Positions 10,989 to 22,526 of a DNA stretch of 64,000 bases are shown piece by piece; position 1 is the stretch's first letter; each line of letters opens with the position of its first letter. Below the pieces are notes generated by a model that was not told the origin of the DNA, made no database searches, and saw only the letters and a program-made list of their open reading frames with translations. The DNA is taken from the NCBI GenBank assembly GCA_035236585.1, contig CP141127.1:44592001-44656000 (forward strand), in the 5' to 3' direction. The translations under genes and the position numbers were made by a program. Source of the DNA: Warburgia ugandensis. Taxonomy: Eukaryota; Streptophyta; Magnoliopsida; Canellales; Canellaceae.

Positions 10989-11044
10989 GGGATTCCGGTC
11001 CGAATCCCTCCAAAAGAGAGCCGTGTGCTGCTCTGGCTCTCTTT
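10989..11044 (+). terminator. Two adjacent stem-loops ending in a T run
   Basis: Stem 1 pairs GGGATTC (10,989-10,995) with GAATCCC (11,002-11,008) around a 6-nt loop. Stem 2 pairs AAAGAGAGCC (11,013-11,022) with GGCTCTCTTT (11,035-11,044), ten perfect pairs with a 12-nt loop, followed by TT. Tandem hairpins like this stabilise mRNA 3' ends in plant mitochondria. No gene is recognised directly upstream, so the role is inferred from structure alone. Confidence 0.3.
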
Positions 11045-11501
11045 TTCCTACACGTTCTAATGAGATGTAGTCAGTGATGCAAAAAGATCTTGTCTTCAGC
11101 AATTCATTATATGCTTCTATTTTCCTACTATTGGTGTACTTTAGTTTGAGTTTCGCCTTCCCTTTTGCACAACTCCCATCGGTTGTTGAGTTGAAGGTGG
11201 GGTGGAGGGATTTTGGGGATACATTATAGCATAGGCCATGACTATGCTTTTCAGTTGGTTAATGTTGTGTATCACACACTTGTTATTTTACATGGTTATA
11301 TAACTAGAACTAACTAAACGTAGCCGGGGTTACATTTTATTTATGATCCAAGGATGATGTTTATGAAGCCCCTATCAATTAGTTCCAAGAAAGTGGTCAT
11401 TCACTTCGATGTTGTAGTTGTAGGATGACCTTGCTTGTAGCTTTCTTTTTTTCATATAGATTCGGTTGGTGTCCAGTGTACTTTACTATATAAAAAAGAA
11501 T

Positions 11502-12897
11502 GCATTGGATGGATGGCTGAGCATTGAGAACGAAGGATGCTTTCAAAGGCAAAATGTCATGGGGAGATACCGTCTGTGATCCATGGATCTCCGATCGGGA
11601 AATTGTATCCAAGCTCCGTGGCTAGTTTGTGCTCTTTAGACTTTTCAAACTTAGCAAACTGAAACAATTGAATAGCTAAAGGAAGGGAATTCAATTAAGA
11701 CCCCGTTAGTAGCTACGAGAGAGATCAGATTGGGGGTTTGAAGAAAAATAAAAACTAAGCTTCATTCCAAGTGTTCACTTCTTTTTTGCTAGGTTTCATT
11801 TAATTTGTTGTGGATTGGATGATGGAAAAACCAGCAAGCAACAAGCAATAAGCTATTGCTTCAAAGTCGTAGTTCATTAGCACTATTATGGAATTTTTCA
11901 GCAAGCAAGGTGCTAATAGTTAAGTCAAGTCGTTGCATGCCCTATTAGTTAGTAAGGCTTATATGCCTTCTTTCGAAGCAACAACAGCTTCAAAGCCCCT
12001 CTCAAGTAAGGTGTACTAGGCACTTACATTTTTCAGCTGGCTTCAAAGGCCCTCTCGAGTAAGGCACGTAGTGAACTGTAATTGTGAAAAGGTTGGAAGA
12101 TTTGGCCAAAGAAGGTGATAGCTCTGTAGATTCATTCCCATTGTTCGATCCTTCCCAATAAAATGTGACATGTTCGAATTCTGATTGCTTTTACACGAGA
12201 AAGGGGGACTACCGTCTAAGCTTAAGTATTCCTCAATCATCGATAGTGTACAAGTACCTTGAGGGAATGGTGAAAAGAACCCTCTTTATGGAGTGCAATA
12301 GAGAGCCTGAGATTCAATGTAAACAATCAGTCTAAGGAGTGGAGCATCAGATCCCTCTTGAGTAAGGGGTGCACTCACTCTAATGGCATACCTTTTGCAT
12401 GATGGGTCAGTGAGGAAATGGGGAGAGTAGATTAGGCCATTAGGTGTTGCCACTTTCCACAAGTTGAATCTTCTAGTTCTACCTATTTGACTTGAAACTA
12501 ATCGATCTAGCCATGAGCAGGTTAAAGAGAGCTCTCACACGCCTTGGAGGACTGAACCCACATATGTGGCAAGATAGTGGCTAGGGGTGAAAGGCCAACT
12601 AAGATCGGATATAGCTGGTTTTTCATAAAATCTATTTCAATAGAGCGTATGATGTCGATGACAGAAGGTAGAGCACTCAATGGGCTAGGGTGGCCACATT
12701 TCGCCTTACCAACCACAAGGAAACTTCAATTATAGGCCTAGATCATTTGTACAAATAGACTTTTTGGGTGTTAAGATCCAAAGCCGAGAGGGAAATAGCC
12801 CAAATCATACACTAAGGTCCCTAAGCAATCACTTAGTGGAAAAGGAAGTGATCGATCTTTAACAACTAGGAGGTGGGCTTGGAAGTAGCCATCCTTT
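11502..12897 (+). pseudogene. rrn26: Plant mitochondrial 26S rRNA gene, 5' part, truncated
   Basis: Long recognisable stretches of the mitochondrial large-subunit rRNA occur in order: GGATGGATGGCTGAGCATTG near 11,507, GACCCCGTTAGTAGC near 11,700, AAGTATTCCTCAATC near 12,221, GTGTACAAGTACCTTGAGGG near 12,246, CTTTTGCATGATGGGTCAG near 12,391, and GGTCCCTAAGCAATCACTTA near 12,811. Substitutions occur at highly conserved positions, such as AGCTACGAGAGAG for AGCGGCGAGCGAG. The gene stops dead at GCCATCCTTT (12,897), where an LTR begins. Roughly the first third is present, and the rest was not found beyond the LTR at about 30.7 kb. It cannot make a working rRNA. Confidence 0.9.
11838..12060. other. 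Extra or replaced segment inside the rrn26 copy
   Basis: Between two recognisable rRNA blocks lies sequence unlike 26S rRNA as I know it. It is rich in AGCAAGCAA and CTCTCAAGTAAGG-type motifs. A similar style of sequence recurs at 33,750-34,000 (AGCAAGCAGCAAGC, AGCGAGCCTACTTAG). This looks like a dispersed mitochondrial repeat. Boundaries are approximate because the native variable region here differs between species. Confidence 0.35.
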
Positions 12898-15800
12898 TGT
12901 GATGACCTGGGTTTTTGTAACACATTTTGTAATACACTTTAAAAAACAGGGCCCTTAGTAGTAAAATTTTTTTTAGTAAAACAAAGTAGTGGAAATTCTT
13001 TCCTTTAAAACTTATTTTGAAAAACCCAAGGCATCACTTCATACATAGCATAAGTAGAATTTTTGTACAAGATAAAATTTCATTGAAGGAATATATTTTT
13101 ATTAAATTCTAGAATCCTTTTATTGGTTCATAGTACAGCTTAGTATCAGTACAATACTTGTCCAAATTATGTAATCCAAATTTGAAACCTCACTATACAT
13201 TGAAAACACTCAATACAATATAGTGCTCTCAAATAAAAATACATGTCTTCAAGGGATATATGCTCATTGATTATTCTTCCAAGTCTTCTTAAACCTTGAG
13301 CCCCTAATTCTCTTTCTCTGTATCTAAGATATTGTAAACATTGAAACATTTACAATATCTCAGCAAGCTATGCTTGGTAGGGGATTTCAAGAAGCATAAA
13401 ACTTTGACAGTATAATCCTAATACTTCATAATGCTATTATTCATACTCATGAATCAATCTCTTTACTTTGTCATGTATGTACATCCTTACACATACATAC
13501 AGTATACTATGTCTAGATATATACATATGGTTAAAACCATGAAAATATAGTTAATATCTCAAAACATAATCATATCCCACTTATGCTGAGTTGATAAATC
13601 ATCCAGACTTTGTTGGACATACTCCCTCATTTGGGTAGTATCGCTAATCTACAATTACCAAGCATCTCATCATGCCATATCATAAGGTATTTCACTATGC
13701 CATGCATCATAATGCGAAAATACTGAAAGGACTATTATGCATGTAGTCAAAATTCGTACTAGTGCACTCAGATAACTACTCAATAATCCACATATACCAT
13801 CCTCAGTTGAAAGCACAATATCCATGTCCGTATGGGTAGGACCATGGCTGTCATAGCGGTGGCCTTCCCATAATTGCCCCACCCGAGTTTTAGCCTCATT
13901 TAGGCATGGTATCCATATAATAACAAGATTCAGAGAGCGGGTGGCCAAACCCTACTAACTCTCATAGCATAGCATCCCTAGGCTTATGCTTGTTTAAAAC
14001 AATACAACAAGCCTCCATGCTTGTATGTAAAGTAATTCTCATATGTATTAGCCAATTTGTCCATTTACTTAGGGCTAGAATACTTTCTAATTTCCTATTC
14101 ACTTACGGTTTTCCTCAATTATAACTTATACATTTCATATGTGTTTTGGTTGGAACATAAGGGTTTTGAATGGTTTAATACAAGTATTTACATTATACTT
14201 GTCAACATTTCTAACCATAAGATCATGTATACAACATGTACTTCTCATGTAGATGCATTCATAAAATATTCCTACCTTCAAGTAGTGATTCATCTCTTCA
14301 AATCTTCCATGATCCTGATTGACGTATGAAATCTATAAATCCATACATACTATCAATTTTTGTACAATTGCAAAAAATCTCCTATCTCTATTCTTTATTT
14401 GTCTTGTCTTTTGATATAAAGGATCTAGATCTATCTTATGTTCCTATCATCCATATTATCTATCTTCCTAAGATAGTATTTTCTAATATTGATCAATAGA
14501 TCTAATGGTTAGAATGATCTTCTAACCTTTCAGATCTAATTATTTTCTATCTCTAAGTCTTTATGTATCCATCTCTTTGATCTTGATCTTTTATAGATCC
14601 TTTGATCAACAATCAATTCTTATTGATAAAGATCATGGGCCTAGAACTTTTATCATCTATTCTTCAATGATCTAAGTTCATTTATTTGATCATCCCTAAG
14701 GAGGATGATCCTAGTTCTTTTCCTTGAATCACATGTGATCAAGGGTTTGGATTATCTAATCTAATAATCTATATTTGATCTATATAATACATACCAATAA
14801 ACATGGATACTAAGTGCAAGACAATGTTATTATTCTTATTGTTCTTGATCATTCAAAATCCAATGGATCTTGTTTGATCATCCTTATCTTACTTACAATT
14901 TTTATTAGGATTATATAATTTACTAAACGTTTATGTTCTTCTTATTATTATTCAACTACTTAATGTTTTACTCGTTGAAGATAACTTATTTCAGCCTAAG
15001 TCTACACTGCTCCTCTTATTTCCAATTGGCTAAGGCTTACTAGCTAAATGGGTGAACACAAAGTGGTTACTTCAATCCTCATGTAAGGAAGCTTTTAGAC
15101 CTCACAAACATCAATGGAAGGTAGGGAGACAGTGAGGCTCTATTAGAAAACCCCCTTAACCACCATGTTCAACATTCACTAGAATGACCTTAGCTCAACC
15201 TTTCATAAGGTGTCTACGAGCATGTTAGCCCTAAGTACTCTTTCTAATTGATTTTAATTAAGTCCATGAACATTTAAAATGTCATTCATGGGGTTTATTA
15301 TTCTCCAAGTTTGGGCCAAGAATTTGATAATCCTTATATTGTCCTACTAACTATAGCCCTTACTAATATTAAGTCCAAGTCATTCACTCATCTTAATTGT
15401 GCATGAATCTCTATTTCATTGGATTTTATTTTTGGTGATTTATGAATATTGAGACATAACCACTAATTAAACAATTATATCTACTAACTTAAAGACAATT
15501 AAGATGCTTATACTATACTTTGACAATTCAAATAATCATACACTTTAAATCATAAGAGAATTGTACATATATATCATTCTAAGGGCATTCATACTCTAAT
15601 ATACTAACATGGATCCTAAGTTATAAAATACATGAAAATTTACTACTAAACTAATGGAATCATGCTTAAACTTCAAATTTAAACTAAAATGGCCCTAAGT
15701 TGATTAAATCCATCAAACTATAACAATTTAATAATACATAGAACATAGCATGCTAAAATTTATGAACTATCATGCTTTATAACATGAATCACATTTATAA

Positions 15801-16046
15801 TACTATTATCAAATAAAAGAAAATGAAACTAATTCAATTAAGATTATTAGAAACCTTTACATATGATCTAACCATTAGATCTTAGGTTTTTTTCTTTTAA
15901 TCAAGGGTTTTAATTAATTTTAGGGCTTTTACTCCCTTAAGGTCCAAGATCATATTCCTTTGTTTTTTGTCATAGTCAATCCATGATTTCAATGGATTAC
16001 ATCATAATATCATTCATTCAATCCATCCCAAGGGTTTGATCATACT
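12898..16046 (-). mobile_element. LTR D, 3' portion (minus strand), interrupted by element A
   Basis: It begins TGTGATGACCTGGG, the complement of the LTR 3' terminus CCCGGGTCGTCACA seen in elements A and B. It runs in reverse along the A-type LTR, including GATC-rich stretches and shared landmarks such as the CTTTCATAAGG block near 15,205. It continues at 29,263 after element A. It inserted in the rrn26 copy directly after 12,897. No open frame is meaningful here. The relationship to A is clear but the sequence is well diverged, so D is older than A. Confidence 0.85.
16042..16046. repeat. Target-site duplication of element A (left)
   Basis: ATACT directly precedes the 5' LTR and is repeated at 29,263-29,267 directly after the 3' LTR. 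This 5-bp duplication is the size typical for LTR retrotransposon integrases. Confidence 0.9.
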
Positions 16047-16465
16047 TGTAATAACCCCCATTTTTTTGTAAATTGATTGAGAAAAATCAATAAAGTTTGA
16101 GTTTTAGATATTTAGAAATTTGAAATATTAGGGTTATTTAAAATATACTTTTTATAAAAGTATAATCAAATCATAAGACATGTAAAATTGAAATTAAACT
16201 TAGCAAACCCTTCAAAATGACTGTAAGCACGACAAATTTCGAATTCGGATGAGAAATCCTTAAGTTTTTCATTTTTTGGACAAAAAGGGTAAAATAGTAA
16301 TTTTACCCAAAAATCAAAATATTCCAAAAATCAAAATATGAAACATCAAAATTTAGAATGTACTGAGAAATACGAATCCAACGCCACTAAGTACACTCAA
16401 ATCCGAGATCATGGGAATAAAACCCAAAGTTTTATGCATAAAGGGCAAAACGGACTTTTTACACC

Positions 16466-16496
16466 ATGTGGGGCCCACATGGGGCCCACATGGGGA
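16466..16496 (+). promoter_or_regulatory. Repeated GTGGGGCCCAC-type motif upstream of the LTR TATA box
   Basis: GTGGGGCCCAC at 16,468-16,478 is a palindrome that holds the GTGGGNCC/GGNCCCAC core bound by plant TCP factors. GGGGCCCACAT is then repeated. It lies about 180 bp upstream of the TATA box. The same motif is at 24,950-24,980 in the 3' LTR, and related versions occur in LTRs C (about 57,537) and D (about 30,695). The binding role is inferred from the motif only. Confidence 0.45.
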
Positions 16497-16656
16497 CCAC
16501 CACGTCCCCAACAACCACTTTGATCAGCAGCCCATGTGAAACATGGGTCAACAAAGATCAGCTAGTCATGGGTTAGGTATGGGAGCATTAAAGACTTTCA
16601 TGCCATTTTATATTAAAAAATACATATTATAATCATGAAAAAAGACCCAAAATGCC

Positions 16657-16664
16657 TATAAATA
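16657..16664 (+). promoter_or_regulatory. Putative TATA box of element A 5' LTR
   Basis: TATAAATA in a CCTATAAATAC context, followed by C-rich sequence typical of plant core promoters. The 3' LTR has the same box at 25,142-25,149. This probably sets the start of the genomic RNA. Confidence 0.6.
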
Positions 16665-17279
16665 CAACCCCAAAAATCTTCCAAAAATCCTCATACAATC
16701 CCCACGAAATTATCTTCAATCCCCTTGAAAAATTAGATCTAGGATCCCTCCCAAAACCCCAAAATTTCCAAGAGCTAAATCTTTTTCCAATTTGTTTTTT
16801 TTTTTTAGATTAGAACAAGAGACCTAAATTCAATTAGGCACTCTGTTCTAGATCTAATTTCATCAATTCCACCGTCCAAAACATCCCAACACATCTATTC
16901 TACAAAACTCCCAAAGAAATTTCAAGATCCAACGGTTCAAACAACGGTATTTACGCGAAAGGTGGATTTTAGGCTATATCGTCATCAACGAGGTATTTTT
17001 TAATTGGGCATGTAAATCAAGTTTTCTCCTCAATCAAGTAAGTGGAAATCCTTTTCCTATATTTTTAGTAATGTTTTATGTAATTTTTATTTTACTGTAA
17101 TTAATTTTGATAATAAAAAGATAAAAATAAAGTAAACAACAGAACCCTTAATTAGGGATGATGGAGTACTCAGATGAGAAATCTGACCGTACCAATCGAT
17201 CCGTAAGGGTCCAAAACCCCTAGGGTAGAAGTTTCATCAAAATCGAGACCTTTTGGGCCCTCAATTGCAAGAGGATTGA

Positions 17280-17590
17280 TTGGACGGTCCCGAATGGTCT
17301 GACCGATCTCCAGATCCGTCGACTCCCACGTGACGCACCGTCGGAACGGCGCGTGCGATACGCGTGGAGCGTCTGTTCAAGCGCACGGAAGGCGCGTCCG
17401 TCCAAAGGACGAGCGGACGCGCCCGGCGGCCGGCCGGTTTGCGGGCGCGCGGACGACGGGCGTTCCGCTCGTCCCGTCCGCGTCCGTGGACGTCCCGCAG
17501 GCGCGCGTCGGGATTTCGTCCCAGCGGACGCGCCCGACGACGCCTGGTTCGTTCCGCCGGTTCGATCCGCCTGTCGTTCCGCCCGACTAA
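17280..17590. other. GC-rich, CpG-dense island within the LTR
   Basis: This short stretch, dense in CGTCCG, GCGGACG and CGCGCG words, lies in otherwise AT-rich DNA. It begins near a G-box-like CACGTG at 17,327-17,332. The matching island in the 3' LTR is at about 25,800-26,070. All three plus frames stay open because stop codons are rare in GC-rich DNA, and the three translations show no common domain. A regulatory or structural role in the long 5' leader is possible. Confidence 0.6.
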
Positions 17591-20500
17591 TCTGGGCCGT
17601 CCTTTCCTTGGGCCCAGATCAAATCTAGGCCCTAGGAAGGACCGTGAACTTCCAGATCAATTCCTGAGTCATCGAACTCCAAATTGAGATCGGAAAGAAG
17701 CTATGGAAAGCTTAAAACCTCTATTTTCTTATGGAATAATAAAAATGACATGTTATTCAATAAAAACTTTCTGTATTTAAGAATTAAGTTTCCAATTACA
17801 TTGATTTTCAAGATCTGAGATGATCAGATCTTAGAAACATGTTTTAATAATGATCTAATACTGAAATAAAGTTATATCTATGTTTAAATTGGATATATAT
17901 GAGATATATTAAGGGATCTACCCTTTATGATTGAAAAACCCAAAAAAAATACAAAGGGACCCACTTGATCAATGAGATCAAGTGTGATCGAATCCTTGGG
18001 ATGGAAAGAATAACTGTTTATATGATGAAATCCAAGGAAATCGGGGATGGATTATGATAAAAATAGATCAATGTGATCTTTTGACCTTAATAGAGAAAAT
18101 TCTCTAAATATAACTAAAGTCCTTAATCAAAGGCAAAGATCTAAGATCAAATGGTTGGATCATAAGGAAAGGTTTCTAAAAATGTAAATCTAATTAGTTT
18201 CATTTTATGTTATTACGTTATAAAGCATGCTAGTATAACATTTAGAGTTTATGTGTTCATTCTTATCATAAGGTGCTAGAGTTAATTTAAGTACCTTGCC
18301 TCATTTTCATTGAATGTTAAACTAAGTAGTTTTATGCTTTAAATTTATAATTCATTTATAGTGGAATGTTAGTAGTAGATTTACTTGTTATGTGATAAAA
18401 AGCATAAAACATCAAAAATGTATTCTAATGAGAAAGTAGAGTTTCATGACACAAATAAGAATGGAGTACTTTGGACTTAATTAGTAAGGGCTATAGTTAG
18501 TAGGACAATATAAGGATTATCAAATCCTTGGCCCAAATTAGGAAAGAATAATAAACCCCATGAATGACATTATAAATATTCATGGACTTAATTAAAATCC
18601 ATTAGAAAGAGTACTTAGAGTAAACATGCTTATAGGAACCTTATGAAAGGTTGAGCTATGGTCATTCTAGTGAATGATGAACATAGTGGTTAAGGGGGTT
18701 ATCTAATAGAGCCTCGCTCTTCCCCTACCTTCTGTTGACGTTTGTGAGGTCTAAACGCCTCCTTACATGAGGATTGAAGTAACCACTTTGTGTTCACCCA
18801 TTCAGCTAGTAAGCCTTAGCCAATTGGAAATAAGAGGAGCAGTCTAGACTTAGGCTTGAATAAGCTACCTTCAGTCAACACATTAACTGGTTGAATAATA
18901 ATAATAAGAGCATAAAAGGTTAGTAAATTACCTAACCCTAATAAAAACAAGAAGAAAGATAAGGATGATCAAACAAGATCCATTAGATCTTGGATGATCA
19001 AGAACAATAAGAATAAGAACACTATATTGTACTTAGTATGTATGTTTAGTAGTATACTTATTATAGTTCATTAGATTAGATAATCCAAACCCTTGATCAA
19101 AGGTGATTCAAGGAAGAAAACCAAGATCATCCTCCATAGGGATGATCCAAGAACTGAACTTAGATCAAAGAAGAACTAGATGATAGAAGATCTAGGACCT
19201 TGATCTTTATCAACATGAGTAGATTGTCAATCAAAGGATCTATGAAAGATCAAGATCAAGGAGATGAACATACAAAGACTTAGAGATAGAAAAATACTTA
19301 GATATGAATGATCTAAAGATCATTCTAAACATCAGATCTAGTGATCAATAGGATTGTTCATAATTTATATATTGACAATATGTATGGATGTACAGATTAC
19401 ATACATCGGTCAAGATCATGGAAGATTGGGGAAAAGAGATCAATCCTTAAAGGTAGGAGGATTTGATTAATGCATTTACATGAGATATTCATGATTGTAC
19501 TCATGATCTTATGTTGACAAGAGTAATGATAATACTTGTAGTAAATCTCTTGAAAACCTTATGATCCAACCAAACACCTATAAGATGGTTAAGGACTAAA
19601 CTATAAGTGAATAGGGAACTAGAAAATATTTCAGCCCTAAGTAAACGGACATATGGTCTGATATATATATGAAATCTATTTTACATACAAGCTTGGAGGC
19701 TTGTGAGTTTGTTTTAATAGGCATGAGCCTAGGGGATGCTATTGCTAGAGGAGTTATGAGGGTTTGGCCACCCGCTCCTTGAAATTTGATGATATGATGA
19801 TACCTTGCCCAATGAGAGGCTAAAAGTCGGGTGGTGGCAATTATGGGAAGGCCACCACTGTGAAAGTCTTGCCCCCCCATACGGGCAGTGACATAATATT
19901 TTCCACCGTGGTATCAGTGGTGAACAGGGCGGTTATCCGAGCGCGCTAGTACGGATCAGACTGCAGCATAGCAACCTTTCTGATTATTTTGCACTATGAT
20001 GCATATGGGAACAGGCATAGTGAAATGCCTTATGTTATAGCATAATGAAATGCTAGGTAATTGTATATTATCAATGTTTCCCATGAAGGGAAATTCCCAG
20101 TATGAGATTAGCTGTAATACTAAATTCTCAACATAAAGAGAATTGATCAGCTTAGTTGGGAATGATATTTCACTATTTTCACAAATTTAATTGGTTTACC
20201 CATGAAGGGTATGTATGTATATAGATATACATAACTTACAAAATAAAGAGTATGTTTGAGGATAACGAGATTATGAAGGATTGGAATTACATTGTCAATT
20301 ATTATGTTTCTTGAATCCCCTACCAAGCATTGCTTGCTGAGATATTGTACTTGTTGCAATATCACAGATCCAGGGAAGGAGACATAGGAGCTGAAGACTA
20401 TAGAAGACTTGAAGAGAATAATCTTCAAGGTATACCCTTGAAGACATGTATTTTTATTTGTTGAGAGTTTTATTGTATGGTGAGCTTGAGTTTTGGATTA

Positions 20501-20773
20501 TGTAATTTGGACAAGTATTGTACTAGATTTGGGTATCTTGTGAACCCTTGGATGGATCCTGGAGTTTAATAAAAGTATATTCCTTCAATGGAATTTTATT
20601 TTGTACACAAATTGTACTTATGTTATGTATGAAGTGGTGACTTGGGTTTTCAAAACAAGTTCTAAAGAAAAGAATTTCCGCTGCTTTGTTTTGCGAAAAA
20701 ATTTTACACTCTTAAGGGCCCTGCCTTTCAAAATACTTTACAAATCATGTTTTCAAAAACCCGGGTCGTCACA

Positions 20774-20787
20774 GTTGGTATCAGAGC
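20774..20787 (+). other. Primer binding site, tRNA-iMet type (element A)
   Basis: TGGTATCAGAGC at 20,776-20,787 is complementary to the 3' end of initiator tRNA-Met. It begins two bases after the 5' LTR, the expected position for priming minus-strand DNA synthesis. Confidence 0.9.
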
Positions 20788-21109
20788 CAGGTTCATCCAG
20801 TCACAGTACAGTACAAATATGTCCAAAAGAGAGATTATAATCCATGTCTAGATTAAGATAGAAATAGTTGTATAGAGGATTGATAGAAATTTTGAACATA
20901 TGCCACCAAAGAGAATCACAAGATAGGCAACTCAAAATACTCCAGTTGACAATATGGAAAGAGTAACAATGAGCAATGTGGAAGAGATGATAACAAGAGA
21001 TGATGACAAGGGTGTTGAAGAACCTTCTTCCTCACCTATAGCAAACCCAAGGTTCATCATCTTCTGTAGAAATACCAAGTAAGCAGGCTCAGGTTCAACC
21101 TAAAGTGAG

Positions 21110-21415
21110 TGAATAAGAGATAAGTTATCAGTTGATGAGAAGGAGTTATGTGATAAACTCATTAGTTAAGAGATAAGTATAAAAGGAGGTAACTCATTAG
21201 TGAAGGATAAGTCTTGAAAGAGTAGCCTCATTTGTTGAAGAGGATGTAAAGAGTTGACTCATTAGTGAGGAAAGAGTTAAACTCATTATTTGAGGAATAT
21301 GGAAAGAGTAGACTCATTTGTGAAGAAAGAGTAACTCATTTGTGAAGGATGAGTATAGAAAGAGTTAAACTCATTAATTAAGAATAAATATAGAAAGAGT
21401 TAGTGTAATGACGGA
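21110..21415 (+). repeat. Degenerate short tandem repeat in element A interior
   Basis: The words AAGAGT(T)AACTCATT, ACTCATTAGTGAAG and close variants recur about ten times with irregular spacing of roughly 25-45 bp. They probably arose by slippage in a non-coding interior that is free to expand. Confidence 0.6.
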
Positions 21416-22400
21416 ATAGTATAGTATAAGTCGATATTACTTAGTGAAAGGAAAGTCGATATACTTAGTGAAAGGACTCGAAATACTACTTAGCAAATAA
21501 GAATTCCAATAAAGGGAATAATAAGATATAGAAATCCATAGGAAAAACATTACAATAGATGTAAGGTATGATGTTCAGGTCTAACCTAAAGTCCTGAGTA
21601 AACATACAAAGTATGTTAATACAAGTATGTATATAACCATTATTAAGTAAAGTATGTATATAACCATTACTAAGTGAAGAAATGGAGATAAAGAGAAAAA
21701 AACGATAAATTGGAAAAGAAGATGAAAAAAAAAATAAAAAAATAAAAAAATAAAAAAAATTTAACCTTATAGAAAAGATGAAATGGAGATTTATGAGAAA
21801 TAGGTGTTAAAGATGAAAACATTAGAAGTATTGTAAAATTCAAAGTTAACATTACATATATAAAGAAATATAAATGTAGGAATTAGAATTGCTACATGCA
21901 TAGTATTATGAAAATTAGTTAAATGAAATTAATCATCAAAATAGAGAGGATATGGCTTGAAAGAAATTTAAGGAGATAGGTAAGAAAGTGCAAAATTTGT
22001 AAATGAGAATAGTTTGAAATAAATATGAGTAAGGAGTGAAGCAAGTATTTTTCTCCAAAATTAGTGAGGCAAAGGAATTAGTGGAGAAATGATAAAATTT
22101 TAGAACATGAAGAGATGATCTTTGATATTAGAATAAAATGAAAAGGAAAAAGAGAGTTAGATATGTTAAAGGGACAAAAATAAGTATTAAGAAAGACAAT
22201 TAAACCATGAGAATATATGGTTAAAAAAAAAAAAAAAAAATTATAGCTCTATATATGGTACAACAATTATGAAATCACCGAGTTAGAAATTATAAAGGTA
22301 TGACAAATCATTGTGGAAATTAGCACTAGAGGATTTTCAAGGATTAAATAATTATTGATATAATAACTTTGGTGCTATTGAAAATAATTTTGGGACTATC

Positions 22401-22526
22401 ATTGATTAGCATTGATTAAGTCATTGATTATCATGGTCATGGATCATGAAAACAAAGAGAAATATTGATTAGCATTGATTAAGTCATTGATTATCATGGT
22501 CATGGAACATGAAAACAAACAGAAAT
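22401..22526 (+). repeat. 63-bp tandem duplication in element A interior
   Basis: Two adjacent copies begin ATTGATTAGCATTG at 22,401 and 22,464 and differ at only a few bases, for example GGATCATG against GGAACATG. Confidence 0.85.

Larger units (their letters stand above)
16047..20773 (+). repeat. Element A 5' LTR
   Basis: It starts TGTAATAACC and ends GGTCGTCACA. From 5' to 3' it contains a double GGGGCCCACAT motif (16,466-16,496), a TATA box (16,657-16,664), a GC-rich island (about 17,280-17,590), an AT-rich body, a GATC-dense stretch (about 18,960-19,450) and the 3' end. It differs from the 3' LTR mainly at CAG/CTG sites. The open frames near 17,330-17,690 are by-products of high GC and are not genes. 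Confidence 0.95.

Noticed and set aside
1..12897. Genuine organelle genome sequence
   Set aside because: Mutated tRNA anticodons, changes at invariant rRNA positions, and intact nuclear-type retroelements with target duplications in and next to it favour transferred DNA. A mitochondrial genome rich in nuclear insertions is a weaker alternative.
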